DNA of 64,000 nucleotides from positions 104,331 through 168,330 of the forward strand of contig NZ_RRAZ01000006.1 in assembly GCF_003863335.1 (NCBI RefSeq). Reading direction: 5' to 3'. Position numbers and translations under genes: made by a program. Below, piece by piece: positions 1 through 8,833 of this stretch. The notes under the pieces are model-generated. The model had not been told where the DNA came from. It searched no databases and was given only the letters and a program-made list of their open reading frames with translations. Within the stretch, counting starts at the first letter, position 1; the number at the start of each line of letters is the position of its first letter. Source of the DNA: Falsigemmobacter faecalis (GTDB lineage: Bacteria; Pseudomonadota; Alphaproteobacteria; Rhodobacterales; Rhodobacteraceae).

Positions 1-917
1 CGCGGCTTGCCGATTTTATCCATCACATCATTGCAGGCGTCAATGCACAGACCACAGGTGATGCAGGCCAACTGCTGGCCGTTGCGGATGTCGATGCCCA
101 TCGGGCAGACGTTCACACAGGCCATACAATCAATGCAGTCGCCCTTAATCTCGGGGCTTTCGTCCTTTTTCAGCTTGCCGCGCGGCTCACCACGCCAGTC
201 GCGATAGCCGATGGTGATGGTGTCTTCATCCATCATCGCGGCCTGAATGCGCGGCCAGGGGCAGGCATAAATGCAGATTTGCTCGCGCATGAAGCCGCCG
301 AAAACAAAGGTCGTCGCGGTCAGGATCGCCACCGTGACATAGGCCACAGGATGGGCGGTCAGCGTCACCAGATCCTTCAGCAGCGTCGGCGCGTCAGAGA
401 AATAGAAAACCCAGGCACCGCCCGTTGCCAGAGCGATCAAAAGCCAGGACAGCCATTTCACGCTATATTTGGCAAGCTTTTCGCCATCCCACTTCTGGCG
501 GTGCAGCCGAAGCCGCGCGTTGCGGTCGCCCTCGATCCACCTCTCGACCTGGATGAAAAGGTCGGTCCAGACGGTCTGCGGGCAGGCATAGCCACACCAG
601 ACCCGGCCCGCAGCCGAGGTGAAGAGAAAGAGCCCCAGCCCCGCCATAATCAGCAGGCCCGCCACGAAATAGAATTCGTGCGGCCAGATCTCGATCATGA
701 AAAAGAAAAAGCGCCGGCTTGCCAGATCAACGAGGACGGCCTGATCGGGCAGATGCGGCCCCCGATCCCAGCGCAGCCAGGGCGTGACGTAATAGATCGC
801 AAGGGTCACCCCCATGATCCACCACTTCAAAGAGCGGAAAGCGCCCTTTACGCGGCGCGGGAAGACGGGCTCCCGTGCGGTATACAGGCTGGGCGGCGTG
901 TTGATGTCTTCGCTCAC
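1..917 (-). CDS. ccoG: Cytochrome c oxidase accessory protein CcoG (RdxA/FixG), 5' part only
   Basis: A membrane-bound polyferredoxin needed for assembly of cbb3-type cytochrome oxidase, thought to act in copper handling. About 305 N-terminal residues are in the window and the gene runs off the left edge. Visible are several transmembrane stretches (about residues 35-55, 80-105, 155-205), a CGYACP motif just after the second, and two ferredoxin cysteine clusters, CIDCMACVNVC at 261-271 and CITCGLCIDAC at 285-295. The start is a GTG (MSEDINT); no upstream in-frame start was seen. An FNR-type site lies 60 bp upstream, fitting microaerobic expression. ccoHIS would be expected beyond the edge but cannot be seen. 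Confidence 0.93.
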   Translation of the reverse strand, partial: MSEDINTPPSLYTAREPVFPRRVKGAFRSLKWWIMGVTLAIYYVTPWLRWDRGPHLPDQAVLVDLASRRFFFFMIEIWPHEFYFVAGLLIMAGLGLFLFTSAAGRVWCGYACPQTVWTDLFIQVERWIEGDRNARLRLHRQKWDGEKLAKYSVKWLSWLLIALATGGAWVFYFSDAPTLLKDLVTLTAHPVAYVTVAILTATTFVFGGFMREQICIYACPWPRIQAAMMDEDTITIGYRDWRGEPRGKLKKDESPEIKGDCIDCMACVNVCPMGIDIRNGQQLACITCGLCIDACNDVMDKIGKP

Positions 918-976
918 GGGTCTGGCTCCGGATCCGATGAATGGGCCGTACCTTGCACATTCGCAGGGTGCTGGGA

Positions 977-990
977 TTGACCTGCATCAA
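977..990 (-). promoter_or_regulatory. FnrL/FNR-type binding site upstream of ccoG
   Basis: TTGACCTGCATCAA matches the FNR consensus TTGAT-N4-ATCAA with one mismatch. It sits 60 bp upstream of the ccoG GTG, inside the 254-bp gap (918-1171) between ccoG and moeB. FnrL control of cbb3 oxidase assembly genes is established in Rhodobacter; binding here is inferred. I see nothing else in this gap. Confidence 0.72.
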
Positions 991-1171
991 ATCAATCGAA
1001 AAACGATGCAGCCATTTGCCGCAAGACTGTATCCTGAAACGAAAACATAACAAATCATGGCTGCGCGGGGCGTTTTGTCGCATCCCTTCGCAGGGGATCT
1101 GCCCCTGAAATGCGCAGGCCGCGCGAGGGGGCACCCGCACGGCCTGACAAAAGGAATCGTCGCGGTGAGGG

Positions 1172-2227
1172 TTAATGCGGCACGCCACAGACCTTACAAT
1201 CCGCGCGGCGTTTCACCCCGATCGTGCGGCTTTCCTGCCAGAGGCCGTCGAACATCATCAGCCGCCCCTTCAGGCTCTGGCCTGCGCCGGTCAGATATTT
1301 GACCGCCTCCAGCGCCATAAGCGAGCCGACCACCCCCGGCAGCGGCGCGATCACCCCGGCCTCTGAACAGGCAGGCGCCAGACCATCTGCGGGACGGGTC
1401 GGGAAGACGCAGGCGTAACAGGGCGCACCGCCCGCCGGATGATACAGGCTGATCTGGCCTTCCCACTGGGTAATCGCCGCCGAAATCAGCGGCTTACCGG
1501 CGGCCACACAGAGCGTATTCACCAGATAGCGGGTGTCGAAATTATCGGTGCCATCCAGCACCAGGTCCACCCCGGCTATCAGATCCGGACCGCTGGTTTC
1601 ATCAAGCCGCGTCACCAGCGGATGGACTTTGATGAAAGGGTTCAGCGCCAGCGCAGCGCCCGCCGCCGAGACGGCCTTCGCCTCGCCCAGACGCTGGTCG
1701 GTGTGGATGATCTGGCGCTGAAGATTGCTGTTCTCCACACGGTCGTCGTCGGCGATGAAGATCTCCCCCACCCCCGCCGCCGCCAGATAAAGGATGACCG
1801 GAGAGCCAAGCCCCCCTGCCCCCACCACCAGCACCTTCGCGTTCTTCAGCCGCACCTGTCCCGGACCACCGACTTCGCGCAGCAGAAGATGGCGCGAATA
1901 GCGCTCAAGCTCGACCGGCTGCAACGGGCCCTCCTGCGCGGCTGAGGGCAGGATGTCAGGCTGCGGAGCCCGCGCGCGGATCCAGCGCAGCCCCTTCTTT
2001 GCCAGCAGGACGATGATGAAGAGACCCAGCGACCACCAGATCCAGGCACCACTCATGAGCCGCTCCGGAAAATCGGCCGCGCGGGTATAAAAGCGGCCTT
2101 CCACAATCTCGGTGACGATCTGCAGCGCCACAAGAAAGACCAATGCCAGCGGCACCAGCCGCAGCTTTTTTGGCATCAGGATCGTCGCAACGGCGACGAC
2201 GACCAACAGGAAGACCCAGGGGTTCAT
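1172..2227 (-). CDS. moeB: MoeB/ThiF-type sulfur-carrier adenylyltransferase with N-terminal membrane segments
   Basis: Adenylylates the C-terminal glycine of a small ubiquitin-like sulfur carrier (MoaD or ThiS) for molybdopterin or thiazole synthesis. The catalytic domain starts near residue 105 and has the nucleotide loop GAGGLGS (136-142), DDDRVENSNLQRQ, and zinc-binding CxxC pairs at C270/C273 and C344/C347. The first 80 residues are unusual, forming two hydrophobic stretches (about 4-40 and 60-76) before a basic linker. The ATG overlaps the dut stop as TGATG; a GTG one codon upstream is also possible. It is the last gene of coaBC-dut-moeB. MoeB versus ThiF cannot be decided from sequence. 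Confidence 0.85.
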   Translation of the reverse strand: MNPWVFLLVVVAVATILMPKKLRLVPLALVFLVALQIVTEIVEGRFYTRAADFPERLMSGAWIWWSLGLFIIVLLAKKGLRWIRARAPQPDILPSAAQEGPLQPVELERYSRHLLLREVGGPGQVRLKNAKVLVVGAGGLGSPVILYLAAAGVGEIFIADDDRVENSNLQRQIIHTDQRLGEAKAVSAAGAALALNPFIKVHPLVTRLDETSGPDLIAGVDLVLDGTDNFDTRYLVNTLCVAAGKPLISAAITQWEGQISLYHPAGGAPCYACVFPTRPADGLAPACSEAGVIAPLPGVVGSLMALEAVKYLTGAGQSLKGRLMMFDGLWQESRTIGVKRRADCKVCGVPH

Positions 2228-2697
2228 CACTTCACTCCGGTCGAGCCAAAGCCCCCCGCACCGCGCTCCGTGGCGCTGAAGTCCTGCTCGCTCAGCACAA
2301 AGCGTGCCTGAACCACCGGAGCGACGATCATCTGCGCGATCCGCTCGCCATGGGCCACGGTGAAGGGCACATCCGAGAGATTGATCAGGATCACCCCCAC
2401 CGTCCCGCGATAATCGCTGTCGATGGTGCCCGGCGTATTCGGCAGCGTAACGCCGTTTTTCAGCGCAAGGCCCGAGCGCGGGCGCAGCTGCACCTCCCAG
2501 CCCTCGGGGATCTCCATCACCAGACCGGTCGGGATCAGCGCCCGTGCGCCCGGTGCCAGCACCAGACCTGCGGCGCGGTCTTCAGGGCGCAGGTTGGCGC
2601 GCACATCGGCCCCGGCGGCCCCGCGGGTGGCATAGGCGGGAAGCTCAATTCCCTCATCGGCCCAGGACTCACGGCGAACGGCGATACTAACCATCAT
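2227..2697 (-). CDS. dut: Deoxyuridine 5'-triphosphate nucleotidohydrolase
   Basis: Trimeric dUTPase, which hydrolyses dUTP to dUMP and pyrophosphate, keeping uracil out of DNA and supplying dUMP for dTMP synthesis. All five family motifs are visible in 156 residues: GAAGADVRA near 26, PRSGLA near 72, [12 protein letters not shown] near 86-97, ERIAQMI near 118, and the C-terminal glycine-rich GAGGFGSTG that closes over the nucleotide. The start is one of two adjacent ATGs immediately after the coaBC stop, and the stop overlaps the moeB ATG, so the three genes look translationally coupled. Nothing is unusual in the protein. Confidence 0.96.
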   Translation of the reverse strand: MMVSIAVRRESWADEGIELPAYATRGAAGADVRANLRPEDRAAGLVLAPGARALIPTGLVMEIPEGWEVQLRPRSGLALKNGVTLPNTPGTIDSDYRGTVGVILINLSDVPFTVAHGERIAQMIVAPVVQARFVLSEQDFSATERGAGGFGSTGVK

Positions 2698-3912
2698 TTA
2701 TCCTTTCACGCGGGGCTCTGAGAGCGCCGCGGCAATCCGCGCCGCCAGGCGGCGCGCCACTTCTTCTTTTGCCATCATCGGCCAGGCCTCTGCGCCCTGA
2801 TCGGTGATGATGGTCACGGCATTGGACGTGCCGCCCATAATGCCCGTCGCCGGGCTGACATCATTGGCCACGATCCAGTCGCAGCCTTTGCGCAGCCGCT
2901 TGGCGGTGGCATATTCGACGACCGTGTCGGTCTCAGCAGCAAAGCCCACGACCAGACCGGGCCGCTTATCGCCCGATTTTGAAACGGTGGCCAGAATGTC
3001 GGGGTTCTCGGCAAATTCCAGCCCCGGGGCCTTGCCCGAGCCGTCTTTCTTCATCTTAGAGCCCGCCGCATTGACCACGCGCCAGTCGGCCACCGCCGCC
3101 GCCATCACCGCCGCATCCGCGGGCAGCGCGGCCTGCACCGCCTCCAGCATCTCACGCGCGGTCTGAACCTTCACCACTTCAACGCCCTGGGGCGGCGGGA
3201 CATCGGCGGGGCCGGTCACAAAGACCACATGGGCACCCAGATCGCGCAAAGCCGCCGCCAGCGCCGTGCCCTGCGCCCCGGATGAGCGATTGGCGATATA
3301 GCGCACCGGATCAATCGGCTCATGCGTGGGACCAGAGGTGACAAGGATACGCTTTCCCGCCAGTTTGCCGCCGCCCAAAGCGCGGTCAATCGCCTGCAGG
3401 ATCATCGCAGGCTCGGCCATGCGGCCGGGGCCAAACTCGCCACAGGCCATGGAGCCGTCATCGGGGCCACAGGTCAGCACGCCGTCGCCTTCAAGCGTCA
3501 CCAGATTGCGCTGCGTGGCGGGATGGGTCCACATCCGCACATTCATCGCAGGCGCAATCAGCACCCGCTTATCGGTCGCCATCAAGAGGGTTGAGGGCAG
3601 ATCATCCGCATGCCCCCCCGCCATCTTCGCCATCAGATTGGCCGTGCAGGGCGCCACCACCACCAGATCGGCACTGCGCGAAAGCTGAATATGGCCCATC
3701 TCAGCCTCGGTCGTCAGATCAAAGAGATCCTGATGCACCGGATTGCCCGAGAGCGCCGCCACCGAAAGCGGCGTCACAAACTGCTTTGCGGCTTCGGTCA
3801 GCACGGGCACCACCTCGGCCCCCTGATCGCGCAGCCGCCGGATCAGTTCGAGCGATTTATAAGCCGCGATACCGCCGCCGATGATCAGAAGAATGCGCTT
3901 GCCTGCCAGCAT
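2698..3912 (-). CDS. coaBC: Bifunctional phosphopantothenoylcysteine decarboxylase / phosphopantothenate-cysteine ligase
   Basis: Makes 4'-phosphopantetheine for coenzyme A. CoaB joins cysteine to phosphopantothenate using CTP, and the FMN-dependent CoaC domain decarboxylates the product. The 404-residue protein has the CoaC half first: His74 in GHIQLSR, PAMN at 121-124, and Cys157 in the SMACGEFGPGRM loop. The CoaB half begins near 186 with KRILVTSGPTHEPIDPVR. The start was set at the ATG preceded by GGGGAGG five bases upstream; an ATG 11 codons earlier lacks such a site. It heads the operon with dut and moeB and diverges from a GST gene across 93 bp. Confidence 0.96.
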   Translation of the reverse strand: MLAGKRILLIIGGGIAAYKSLELIRRLRDQGAEVVPVLTEAAKQFVTPLSVAALSGNPVHQDLFDLTTEAEMGHIQLSRSADLVVVAPCTANLMAKMAGGHADDLPSTLLMATDKRVLIAPAMNVRMWTHPATQRNLVTLEGDGVLTCGPDDGSMACGEFGPGRMAEPAMILQAIDRALGGGKLAGKRILVTSGPTHEPIDPVRYIANRSSGAQGTALAAALRDLGAHVVFVTGPADVPPPQGVEVVKVQTAREMLEAVQAALPADAAVMAAAVADWRVVNAAGSKMKKDGSGKAPGLEFAENPDILATVSKSGDKRPGLVVGFAAETDTVVEYATAKRLRKGCDWIVANDVSPATGIMGGTSNAVTIITDQGAEAWPMMAKEEVARRLAARIAAALSEPRVKG

Positions 3913-4005
3913 GAAAGCCTCCCCGCGGGTCCTTGAACTTTGCATAACATCCTTTCAACGCGCTCGGAAATGCGGTTCTGTTCCCTGAGGCAGAGGAGCG
4001 CAAAG

Positions 4006-4881
4006 ATGTCGGACTATGAACTTGCAATCGGCGATCGCGCCTATTCCAGCTGGTCCCTGCGCGGCTGGCTGCTGTTTCACGCCTTCGGCCTGCCGGTCAC
4101 CACGCGGCAGGGGCGGCTTTATACCGATGATTTCCCGCGCCTGATGGCGGAGTTTGCGCCCGCCCGCACCGCGCCTGCCCTGCGGCTGCCCGAGGGTCCG
4201 GTGATCTCCGAAAGCCTCGCCATTGCCGAAGAGCTTGCCACCCGCCACCCCGAGGCCGGCCACTGGCCCCGCGACCCGCGCGCCCGCGCCATCGCCCGGG
4301 CGCTGGCGGCTGAGATGCATGCGGGCTTCGGCGCTTTGCGCAGCCATTGCCCGATGAACCTGCGGGTCTCTTATCAGGACTGCGCGCCGCCGCAGGAGGT
4401 GCTGGCGGATCTGGCACGGCTGTCGGAAATCTGGGCCTGGGCGCGGCGCGAAAGCGGCAGCAGCACGCCCTGGCTTTGCGGGGATTACTCCGTGGCCGAT
4501 GCCTTCTTTGCCCCGGTTGCGGCGCGGATCGCGGGCTATAATCTGCCCGTCTCACCCGAGGCGCAAAGCTATGTCGCGGCGCATCTCGCGCATCCCTCGT
4601 TCCGGATGTGGCGCGCGATGGGACTCTGCGACGGGGCCGACCAGCCCTTCTATGCCCGTCCCTGGGAAACCCGCCCCTGGCCCGGCCCCACCCCCTTAAG
4701 CGCTGAACCTGTGCCATCCGGACCCTCGGTGAATGCCGCCTGCCCCTATTCCGGCAGGGCGGTGACGGATTTCGCCCGCATCGGCGCAGGGGTCTATGGT
4801 TTCTGCAATCCCTTCTGTCGGGATAAAACCGTTGCCGATCCCGAGGCCTGGCCAAAGTTTATGGCGATCTTCCAGGGCTGA
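4006..4881 (+). CDS. Glutathione S-transferase family protein
   Basis: A 291-residue cytosolic GST-fold protein. The N-terminal thioredoxin-like domain carries AYSSWSLRGWLLF near residues 10-22, where the active Ser/Tyr is expected, and the glutathione-binding VISESLAIAEELA near 66. An all-helical domain follows. After about residue 235 there is a cysteine-containing tail (ACPYSGRAV and GFCNPFCRDKTVADPEAW) beyond the usual GST length; I recall this tail in other alphaproteobacterial GSTs but know no function for it. The start was chosen at the ATG after GAGGAG; the ORF is open 66 bases further upstream. The substrate is unknown. Confidence 0.82.
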   Translation: MSDYELAIGDRAYSSWSLRGWLLFHAFGLPVTTRQGRLYTDDFPRLMAEFAPARTAPALRLPEGPVISESLAIAEELATRHPEAGHWPRDPRARAIARALAAEMHAGFGALRSHCPMNLRVSYQDCAPPQEVLADLARLSEIWAWARRESGSSTPWLCGDYSVADAFFAPVAARIAGYNLPVSPEAQSYVAAHLAHPSFRMWRAMGLCDGADQPFYARPWETRPWPGPTPLSAEPVPSGPSVNAACPYSGRAVTDFARIGAGVYGFCNPFCRDKTVADPEAWPKFMAIFQG

Positions 4882-4905
4882 GAGCGGCTCGATACGCCTG
4901 ATCGG

Positions 4906-4920
4906 TTAACCCTTCATAAA
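4906..4920 (-). promoter_or_regulatory. CtrA-like site upstream of comM
   Basis: Read on the minus strand this is TTTA-N7-TTAA followed by C, one mismatch from the CtrA consensus TTAA-N7-TTAA. It lies 45 bp before the comM GTG. CtrA is known to control competence-type genes including comM in Rhodobacter capsulatus; action here is inferred. Confidence 0.4.
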
Positions 4921-4921
4921 C

Positions 4922-4957
4922 CCTGTTCTGCGAGGCTTTCACCTCAGGCAGAACAGG
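4922..4957. repeat. 10-bp perfect inverted repeat before comM
   Basis: CCTGTTCTGC (4922-4931) and GCAGAACAGG (4948-4957) are separated by 16 bp. The repeat ends 8 bp before the comM start codon. It has no T-run, so it is not an obvious terminator for the GST gene. It could be an operator or an mRNA hairpin before the weak comM ribosome site. Confidence 0.5.
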
Positions 4958-4964
4958 CAATTCC

Positions 4965-6482
4965 GTGGTCAGCACTACCTTCACCGTCTCCCTCCAGGGG
5001 GCAGAGGCCCGCTTGGTTGAGGTGCAATGCGCCTCCATGGCGGGGCTGCCGGCCTTTCACATGGTGGGCCTGCCCGATAAAGCCGTCTCTGAAGCGAGAG
5101 AGCGCATACGCTCGGCGCTGAATGCGCTGGCACTCGCGCTGCCTGCCAGACGCATCACCCTCCACCTCGCCCCCGCGGATCTGCCAAAGGAGGGCGCGCA
5201 TTACGATCTGCCAATCGCCATCGCGCTTCTGGCAGAACTGGGCCTTCTGGAGCGTGAGATCGCGGCCACCACGCTGTCGCTGGGCGAACTGACCCTCGAC
5301 GGAAGACTGCTCCCGGTCGCCGGCTGCCTGCCCGCCGCGTTAACGGCGGCAGGCTCTGAGCGGCAGATGCTGGTGCCCGCGCAAAACGGCCCCGAGGCCG
5401 CCTGGGTGGGGGCCGCCTCGGTGACAGCCCCCGCAACGCTGGAGGAGGCCCTTCACCATCTGACCGGAAAGCGCCCCCTGCCCCGGGTCCGGGCCTCTCT
5501 CACGGCAGCTGAGCCAAGAGAGCCCGGCCCGGATCTCAACGGCATCCGTGGCCAGGAAAAGGCCAAGCGCGCGCTGGAGATCGCCGCCGCTGGCGGGCAC
5601 CATCTGCTGATGACCGGCCCCCCCGGCCAGGGAAAATCCCTGCTGGCCCGGGCCTTTCCCTCACTGCTGCCGGAACTGACGCCGGTGGAAATGCTGGAAA
5701 CCGCCGTGATCCGCTCGGTCTCCGGCAAAAGCGGCGAGAGCGTGGTCAGTGCCAGACGGCCGTTTTGCGATCCCCACCACGGTGCCTCCCAGGCCGCAAT
5801 CTGCGGCGGTGGCCGCAATGCCAGACCGGGAGAGGTGGCCCTGGCGCACAACGGCGTGCTCTTTCTGGATGAACTCCCCGAATTTGCGCCCCGAACCCTC
5901 GATGCGCTGCGCCAGCCTCTGGAAACCGGCGAGATTCTGATCGCCCGCGCCGAAGCCCGCATCCGCTATCAAAGCCGCTTTCAACTGATCGCCGCCGCCA
6001 ATCCCTGCCGTTGCGGTCATGCGGCCGATCCGGCCCGGGCCTGCTCACGCGCGCCGCGCTGCTCGGAGGATTATCTGGGCAGAATATCCGGCCCGCTCCG
6101 GGACCGCTTTGACCTGAGGATTGAGGTCCCGCCGCTGAGCGCCAGTGAGATGAGCGCTGCGCCGCGCGGTGAAGCCTCAGCCACCATCCGCGCCCGTGTG
6201 ATCGAGGCCCGCGCAAGGCAGGCCGACCGCTGGGGAAGCCCGCTTCTGAACGCCCGCGCAGGCGCCGCCGATCTCGAAGCCCGCGCCATGGCTGAGCCTG
6301 AGGCCATGGCCCTGCTGACCCGGGCGGCCGAGCGCTTTGGCCTGAGCACAAGGGGCTATCACCGCGTGCTGCGCGTGGCCCGCAGCATCGCCGATCTGGC
6401 GCTGTCAGACCGGCTCATGAGCGCCCATATGGCCGAGGCTCTGGGCTACCGCGGCGCCGCAGGGCGCCACGGTCAGGATTGA
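4965..6482 (+). CDS. comM: ComM / YifB family Mg-chelatase-like AAA+ ATPase
   Basis: A 505-residue hexameric helicase that promotes branch migration during integration of incoming DNA in natural transformation. The N-terminal LonC-like domain (about 1-170) has PAFHMVGLPDKAVSEARERI. Walker A is GPPGQGKS at 218-225 and Walker B is GVLFLDELPEF near 300. A cysteine cluster (CRCGHAADPARACSRAPRCSEDY) lies near 350-372, and the Mg-chelatase C-terminal domain follows. The start is a GTG at 4965, the usual start region for the family. In Rhodobacterales the gene also serves recipients of gene-transfer-agent DNA, which would fit the CtrA-like site upstream. Confidence 0.93.
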   Translation: MVSTTFTVSLQGAEARLVEVQCASMAGLPAFHMVGLPDKAVSEARERIRSALNALALALPARRITLHLAPADLPKEGAHYDLPIAIALLAELGLLEREIAATTLSLGELTLDGRLLPVAGCLPAALTAAGSERQMLVPAQNGPEAAWVGAASVTAPATLEEALHHLTGKRPLPRVRASLTAAEPREPGPDLNGIRGQEKAKRALEIAAAGGHHLLMTGPPGQGKSLLARAFPSLLPELTPVEMLETAVIRSVSGKSGESVVSARRPFCDPHHGASQAAICGGGRNARPGEVALAHNGVLFLDELPEFAPRTLDALRQPLETGEILIARAEARIRYQSRFQLIAAANPCRCGHAADPARACSRAPRCSEDYLGRISGPLRDRFDLRIEVPPLSASEMSAAPRGEASATIRARVIEARARQADRWGSPLLNARAGAADLEARAMAEPEAMALLTRAAERFGLSTRGYHRVLRVARSIADLALSDRLMSAHMAEALGYRGAAGRHGQD

Positions 6483-7418
6483 TCAGGCGCGTTTGGCCTC
6501 AATGGCTTCCCAGATTTTTGCGGCCGTATTGGTGCCGTCAAAGCGCTCAAGCTCCTGGATGCCGGTCGGCGAGGTGACATTGATCTCAGTCAGCCAATTG
6601 CCGATCACATCGATGCCAACAAAAATCTGGCCCTTTTCACGCAGAACCGGACCGATTCGGGCGCAGATTTCCAGATCGCGTTCCGTCAGGCTGACTTTTT
6701 CGGGACGCCCGCCGACATGCATGTTCGAACGGGTCTCGCCCGCCTGGGGGACGCGGTTGATCGCGCCCACCGGCTCACCATCGACCAGGATGACGCGCTT
6801 ATCGCCCTTCGCGACGTCGGGAAGGAATTTCTGCACGATCATCGGCTCGCGGTTGATGCCGGTGAACAGCTCATAAAGCGACGAGAGGTTGCGATCGTTC
6901 GGATCCAGCCGGAACACCCCGGCACCGCCGTTGCCGTAAAGCGGCTTCAGGATGATATCGCCATGCTTTTGTTTGAAGGCCCGGATGGTTTCCAGATCGC
7001 GCGCGATGGTGGTCGGCGGCGTCAGATCCGGGAAGTTCAGCACCAGCAGCTTCTCAGGGCTGTTGCGCACCCAGAACGGGTCATTCACCACCAGGGTCTT
7101 CGGGTGGATCATGTCGAGCAGATGGGTGGTGGTGATATAGCCCATATCAAAGGGCGGGTCCTGGCGCAGCCAGACCACATCCATATCGGCCAGATCGACC
7201 TCAACTTCCGGACCATAGCTGACGTGATCGCCCTTCACGCGGCGCAGCTCAATCCAATGGCCACGCGCGGTGACACGACCTTCCTGATAGGCGAGTTTGT
7301 CGGGCGTGTAGTAAAACAGACTGTGCCCGCGCACCTGGGCCTCAAACCCGATGCGGAACGTGCTGTCCCCGTCAATATTTACAGACCCGATCGGGTCCAT
7401 CTGCAAGGCTACTTTCAT
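6483..7418 (-). CDS. gshB: Glutathione synthase
   Basis: An ATP-grasp enzyme that adds glycine to gamma-glutamylcysteine, the second step of glutathione synthesis. It has 311 residues, the normal length. It opens with [20 protein letters not shown] and contains the ATP-binding [19 protein letters not shown] and the C-terminal [17 protein letters not shown] typical of bacterial GshB. The start follows GGAGGT by five bases; the ORF is open 12 codons further upstream. It lies downstream of rsmI-yraN on the same strand with a 75-bp gap. It converges with comM with no spacing (stops at 6482 and 6483). Confidence 0.96.
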   Translation of the reverse strand: MKVALQMDPIGSVNIDGDSTFRIGFEAQVRGHSLFYYTPDKLAYQEGRVTARGHWIELRRVKGDHVSYGPEVEVDLADMDVVWLRQDPPFDMGYITTTHLLDMIHPKTLVVNDPFWVRNSPEKLLVLNFPDLTPPTTIARDLETIRAFKQKHGDIILKPLYGNGGAGVFRLDPNDRNLSSLYELFTGINREPMIVQKFLPDVAKGDKRVILVDGEPVGAINRVPQAGETRSNMHVGGRPEKVSLTERDLEICARIGPVLREKGQIFVGIDVIGNWLTEINVTSPTGIQELERFDGTNTAAKIWEAIEAKRA

Positions 7419-7493
7419 CACCGACCTCCGCGCAACTTTGCCACGTTGATGCAACAGGCCGGGACAACATGCAAGAAAGGCGCGGGGCTGCGG

Positions 7494-7847
7494 TCAGGCG
7501 GCGAGGATATTGGGTCTGACTTCGATCCGCCCGTATCGATCGACGAGCGCCAGATCAAAGCGGATCTCGGTCATCAGACCCTTCGGCTCACCGGCCAGAA
7601 ATTCGTCGATGGTCTGCCGGATCCGCCGGATCTGTGCCGGGCGCAGACGGTGAAGCGCCGCGTCATGGGTAACCGCCGCCTTCACTTCGACGAAAACCAC
7701 CAGATCGCCTTCCCGTGCGATCAGATCAATCTCGCCGCGCCGCCCCCGCCAGCGGCGTGCCGCAATCCGGGTGCCGCCCGCCTCATAAAGGCGGGCAACA
7801 GAAAATTCGGCGGCTTCGCCGTAGAGAGTTCTGACCTGGCCCTGCAT
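7494..7847 (-). CDS. yraN: UPF0102 family protein YraN
   Basis: A 117-residue predicted nuclease-fold protein of unknown precise role, often encoded beside rsmI as here. The Holliday-junction-resolvase-like signature is visible: RRGEIDLIAR (Glu and Asp near 39-41) and VVFVEVK (near 50-56). The ATG overlaps the rsmI stop as TGATG, so translation is probably coupled; a GTG one codon upstream is also possible. Confidence 0.88.
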   Translation of the reverse strand: MQGQVRTLYGEAAEFSVARLYEAGGTRIAARRWRGRRGEIDLIAREGDLVVFVEVKAAVTHDAALHRLRPAQIRRIRQTIDEFLAGEPKGLMTEIRFDLALVDRYGRIEVRPNILAA

Positions 7848-8749
7848 CACGCCTCCGAAGGTGGCTCATCCTCCTGCAGGGTAAGGGCCAATTGGTAAAC
7901 ATCCCGTTTCGCAAGCCCGAATTTCAGGGCGATTTCTGCAGCCGCTTCTTTGACCCGTGCCCCGGCGCCCAGAGCCGCGCGCAGGGCGGCTTCGACATCG
8001 GCCTCCTCGACCACCACCTCATCGCTGCGGTCAATCACCAGCACCACTTCGCCGCGCGGATCCGCTTCGGCATAATGAGCGGCCAGCTCGGCCAGCGTTC
8101 CGCGGCGGGTCTCTTCAAACCGCTTCGTCAGCTCACGGCAGACCGCCGCCTGACGGCCGGCCCCAAAAATCTCTGCAAGTTCACCGAGCATCCGGGCTGT
8201 GCGCTTGGGGCTTTCATAGATCACCACGGTCGCACGAACCGCGCTCAGCTCGCTCAGCCAGCTGCGTCTTGCACCGGCGGATGACGGCGCGAAGCCCGCG
8301 AAGAAAAAGCGGTCCGTGGGCAGCCCGGCCACGGTCAGCGCCGTAAGAACGGCCGAAGCGCCGGGGGCTGCTATGACTTTATAGCCCGCTTCCATAGCCA
8401 CACGGGCGAGCTTCAGGCCCGGGTCCGCGATCAGCGGCGTGCCCGCCTCTGAGGCATAGGCCACCGATTTACCTTCGGCCAGCACACCCAGGATGCGCGG
8501 GCGCGCGGCTTCGCCGTTGTGGTCGTGGTAGGGGATCATCAGCCGGCCATTCACCGGGATCCCGTGGATTTCCATCAGATGGCGCAGGGTGCGCGTGTCT
8601 TCAGCGGCCAGCACATCGGCGCCCGCAAGGGTGTCGAGCGCCCGCAGCGTTATGTCGCGGGCCGAGCCGATCGGCGTGGCCACGAGATGCAGCCCCGGCT
8701 CGGGCCGCCGCCCCCCGGTAAGGGGTATCGGCAGGTTTGGGTCATTCAT
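7847..8749 (-). CDS. rsmI: 16S rRNA (cytidine(1402)-2'-O)-methyltransferase
   Basis: A SAM-dependent methyltransferase that modifies the ribose of C1402 in the ribosomal P site. The 300-residue protein has the tetrapyrrole-methylase fold with LHLVATPIGSARDITLRALDTL near residues 20-40, AEDTRTLRHLM near 50, and YASEAGTPLIADPG near 97-110. The ORF is open far upstream (to 9472), but that part is only the antisense of the next gene; the start was set at MNDPNLP, where homology begins. It is divergent from the LpoA-like gene. A helix-turn-helix-like tail (VKEAAAEIALKFGLAKRDVY) is common in the family. Confidence 0.95.
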   Translation of the reverse strand: MNDPNLPIPLTGGRRPEPGLHLVATPIGSARDITLRALDTLAGADVLAAEDTRTLRHLMEIHGIPVNGRLMIPYHDHNGEAARPRILGVLAEGKSVAYASEAGTPLIADPGLKLARVAMEAGYKVIAAPGASAVLTALTVAGLPTDRFFFAGFAPSSAGARRSWLSELSAVRATVVIYESPKRTARMLGELAEIFGAGRQAAVCRELTKRFEETRRGTLAELAAHYAEADPRGEVVLVIDRSDEVVVEEADVEAALRAALGAGARVKEAAAEIALKFGLAKRDVYQLALTLQEDEPPSEA

Positions 8750-8833
8750 GGCAGATTCAGGCTCTGGAAAGTTTACACATGCAGGATAAAGGCATAGGGT
8801 CCGATGACCGACCGCCATCTCCGGGGAGTGATG

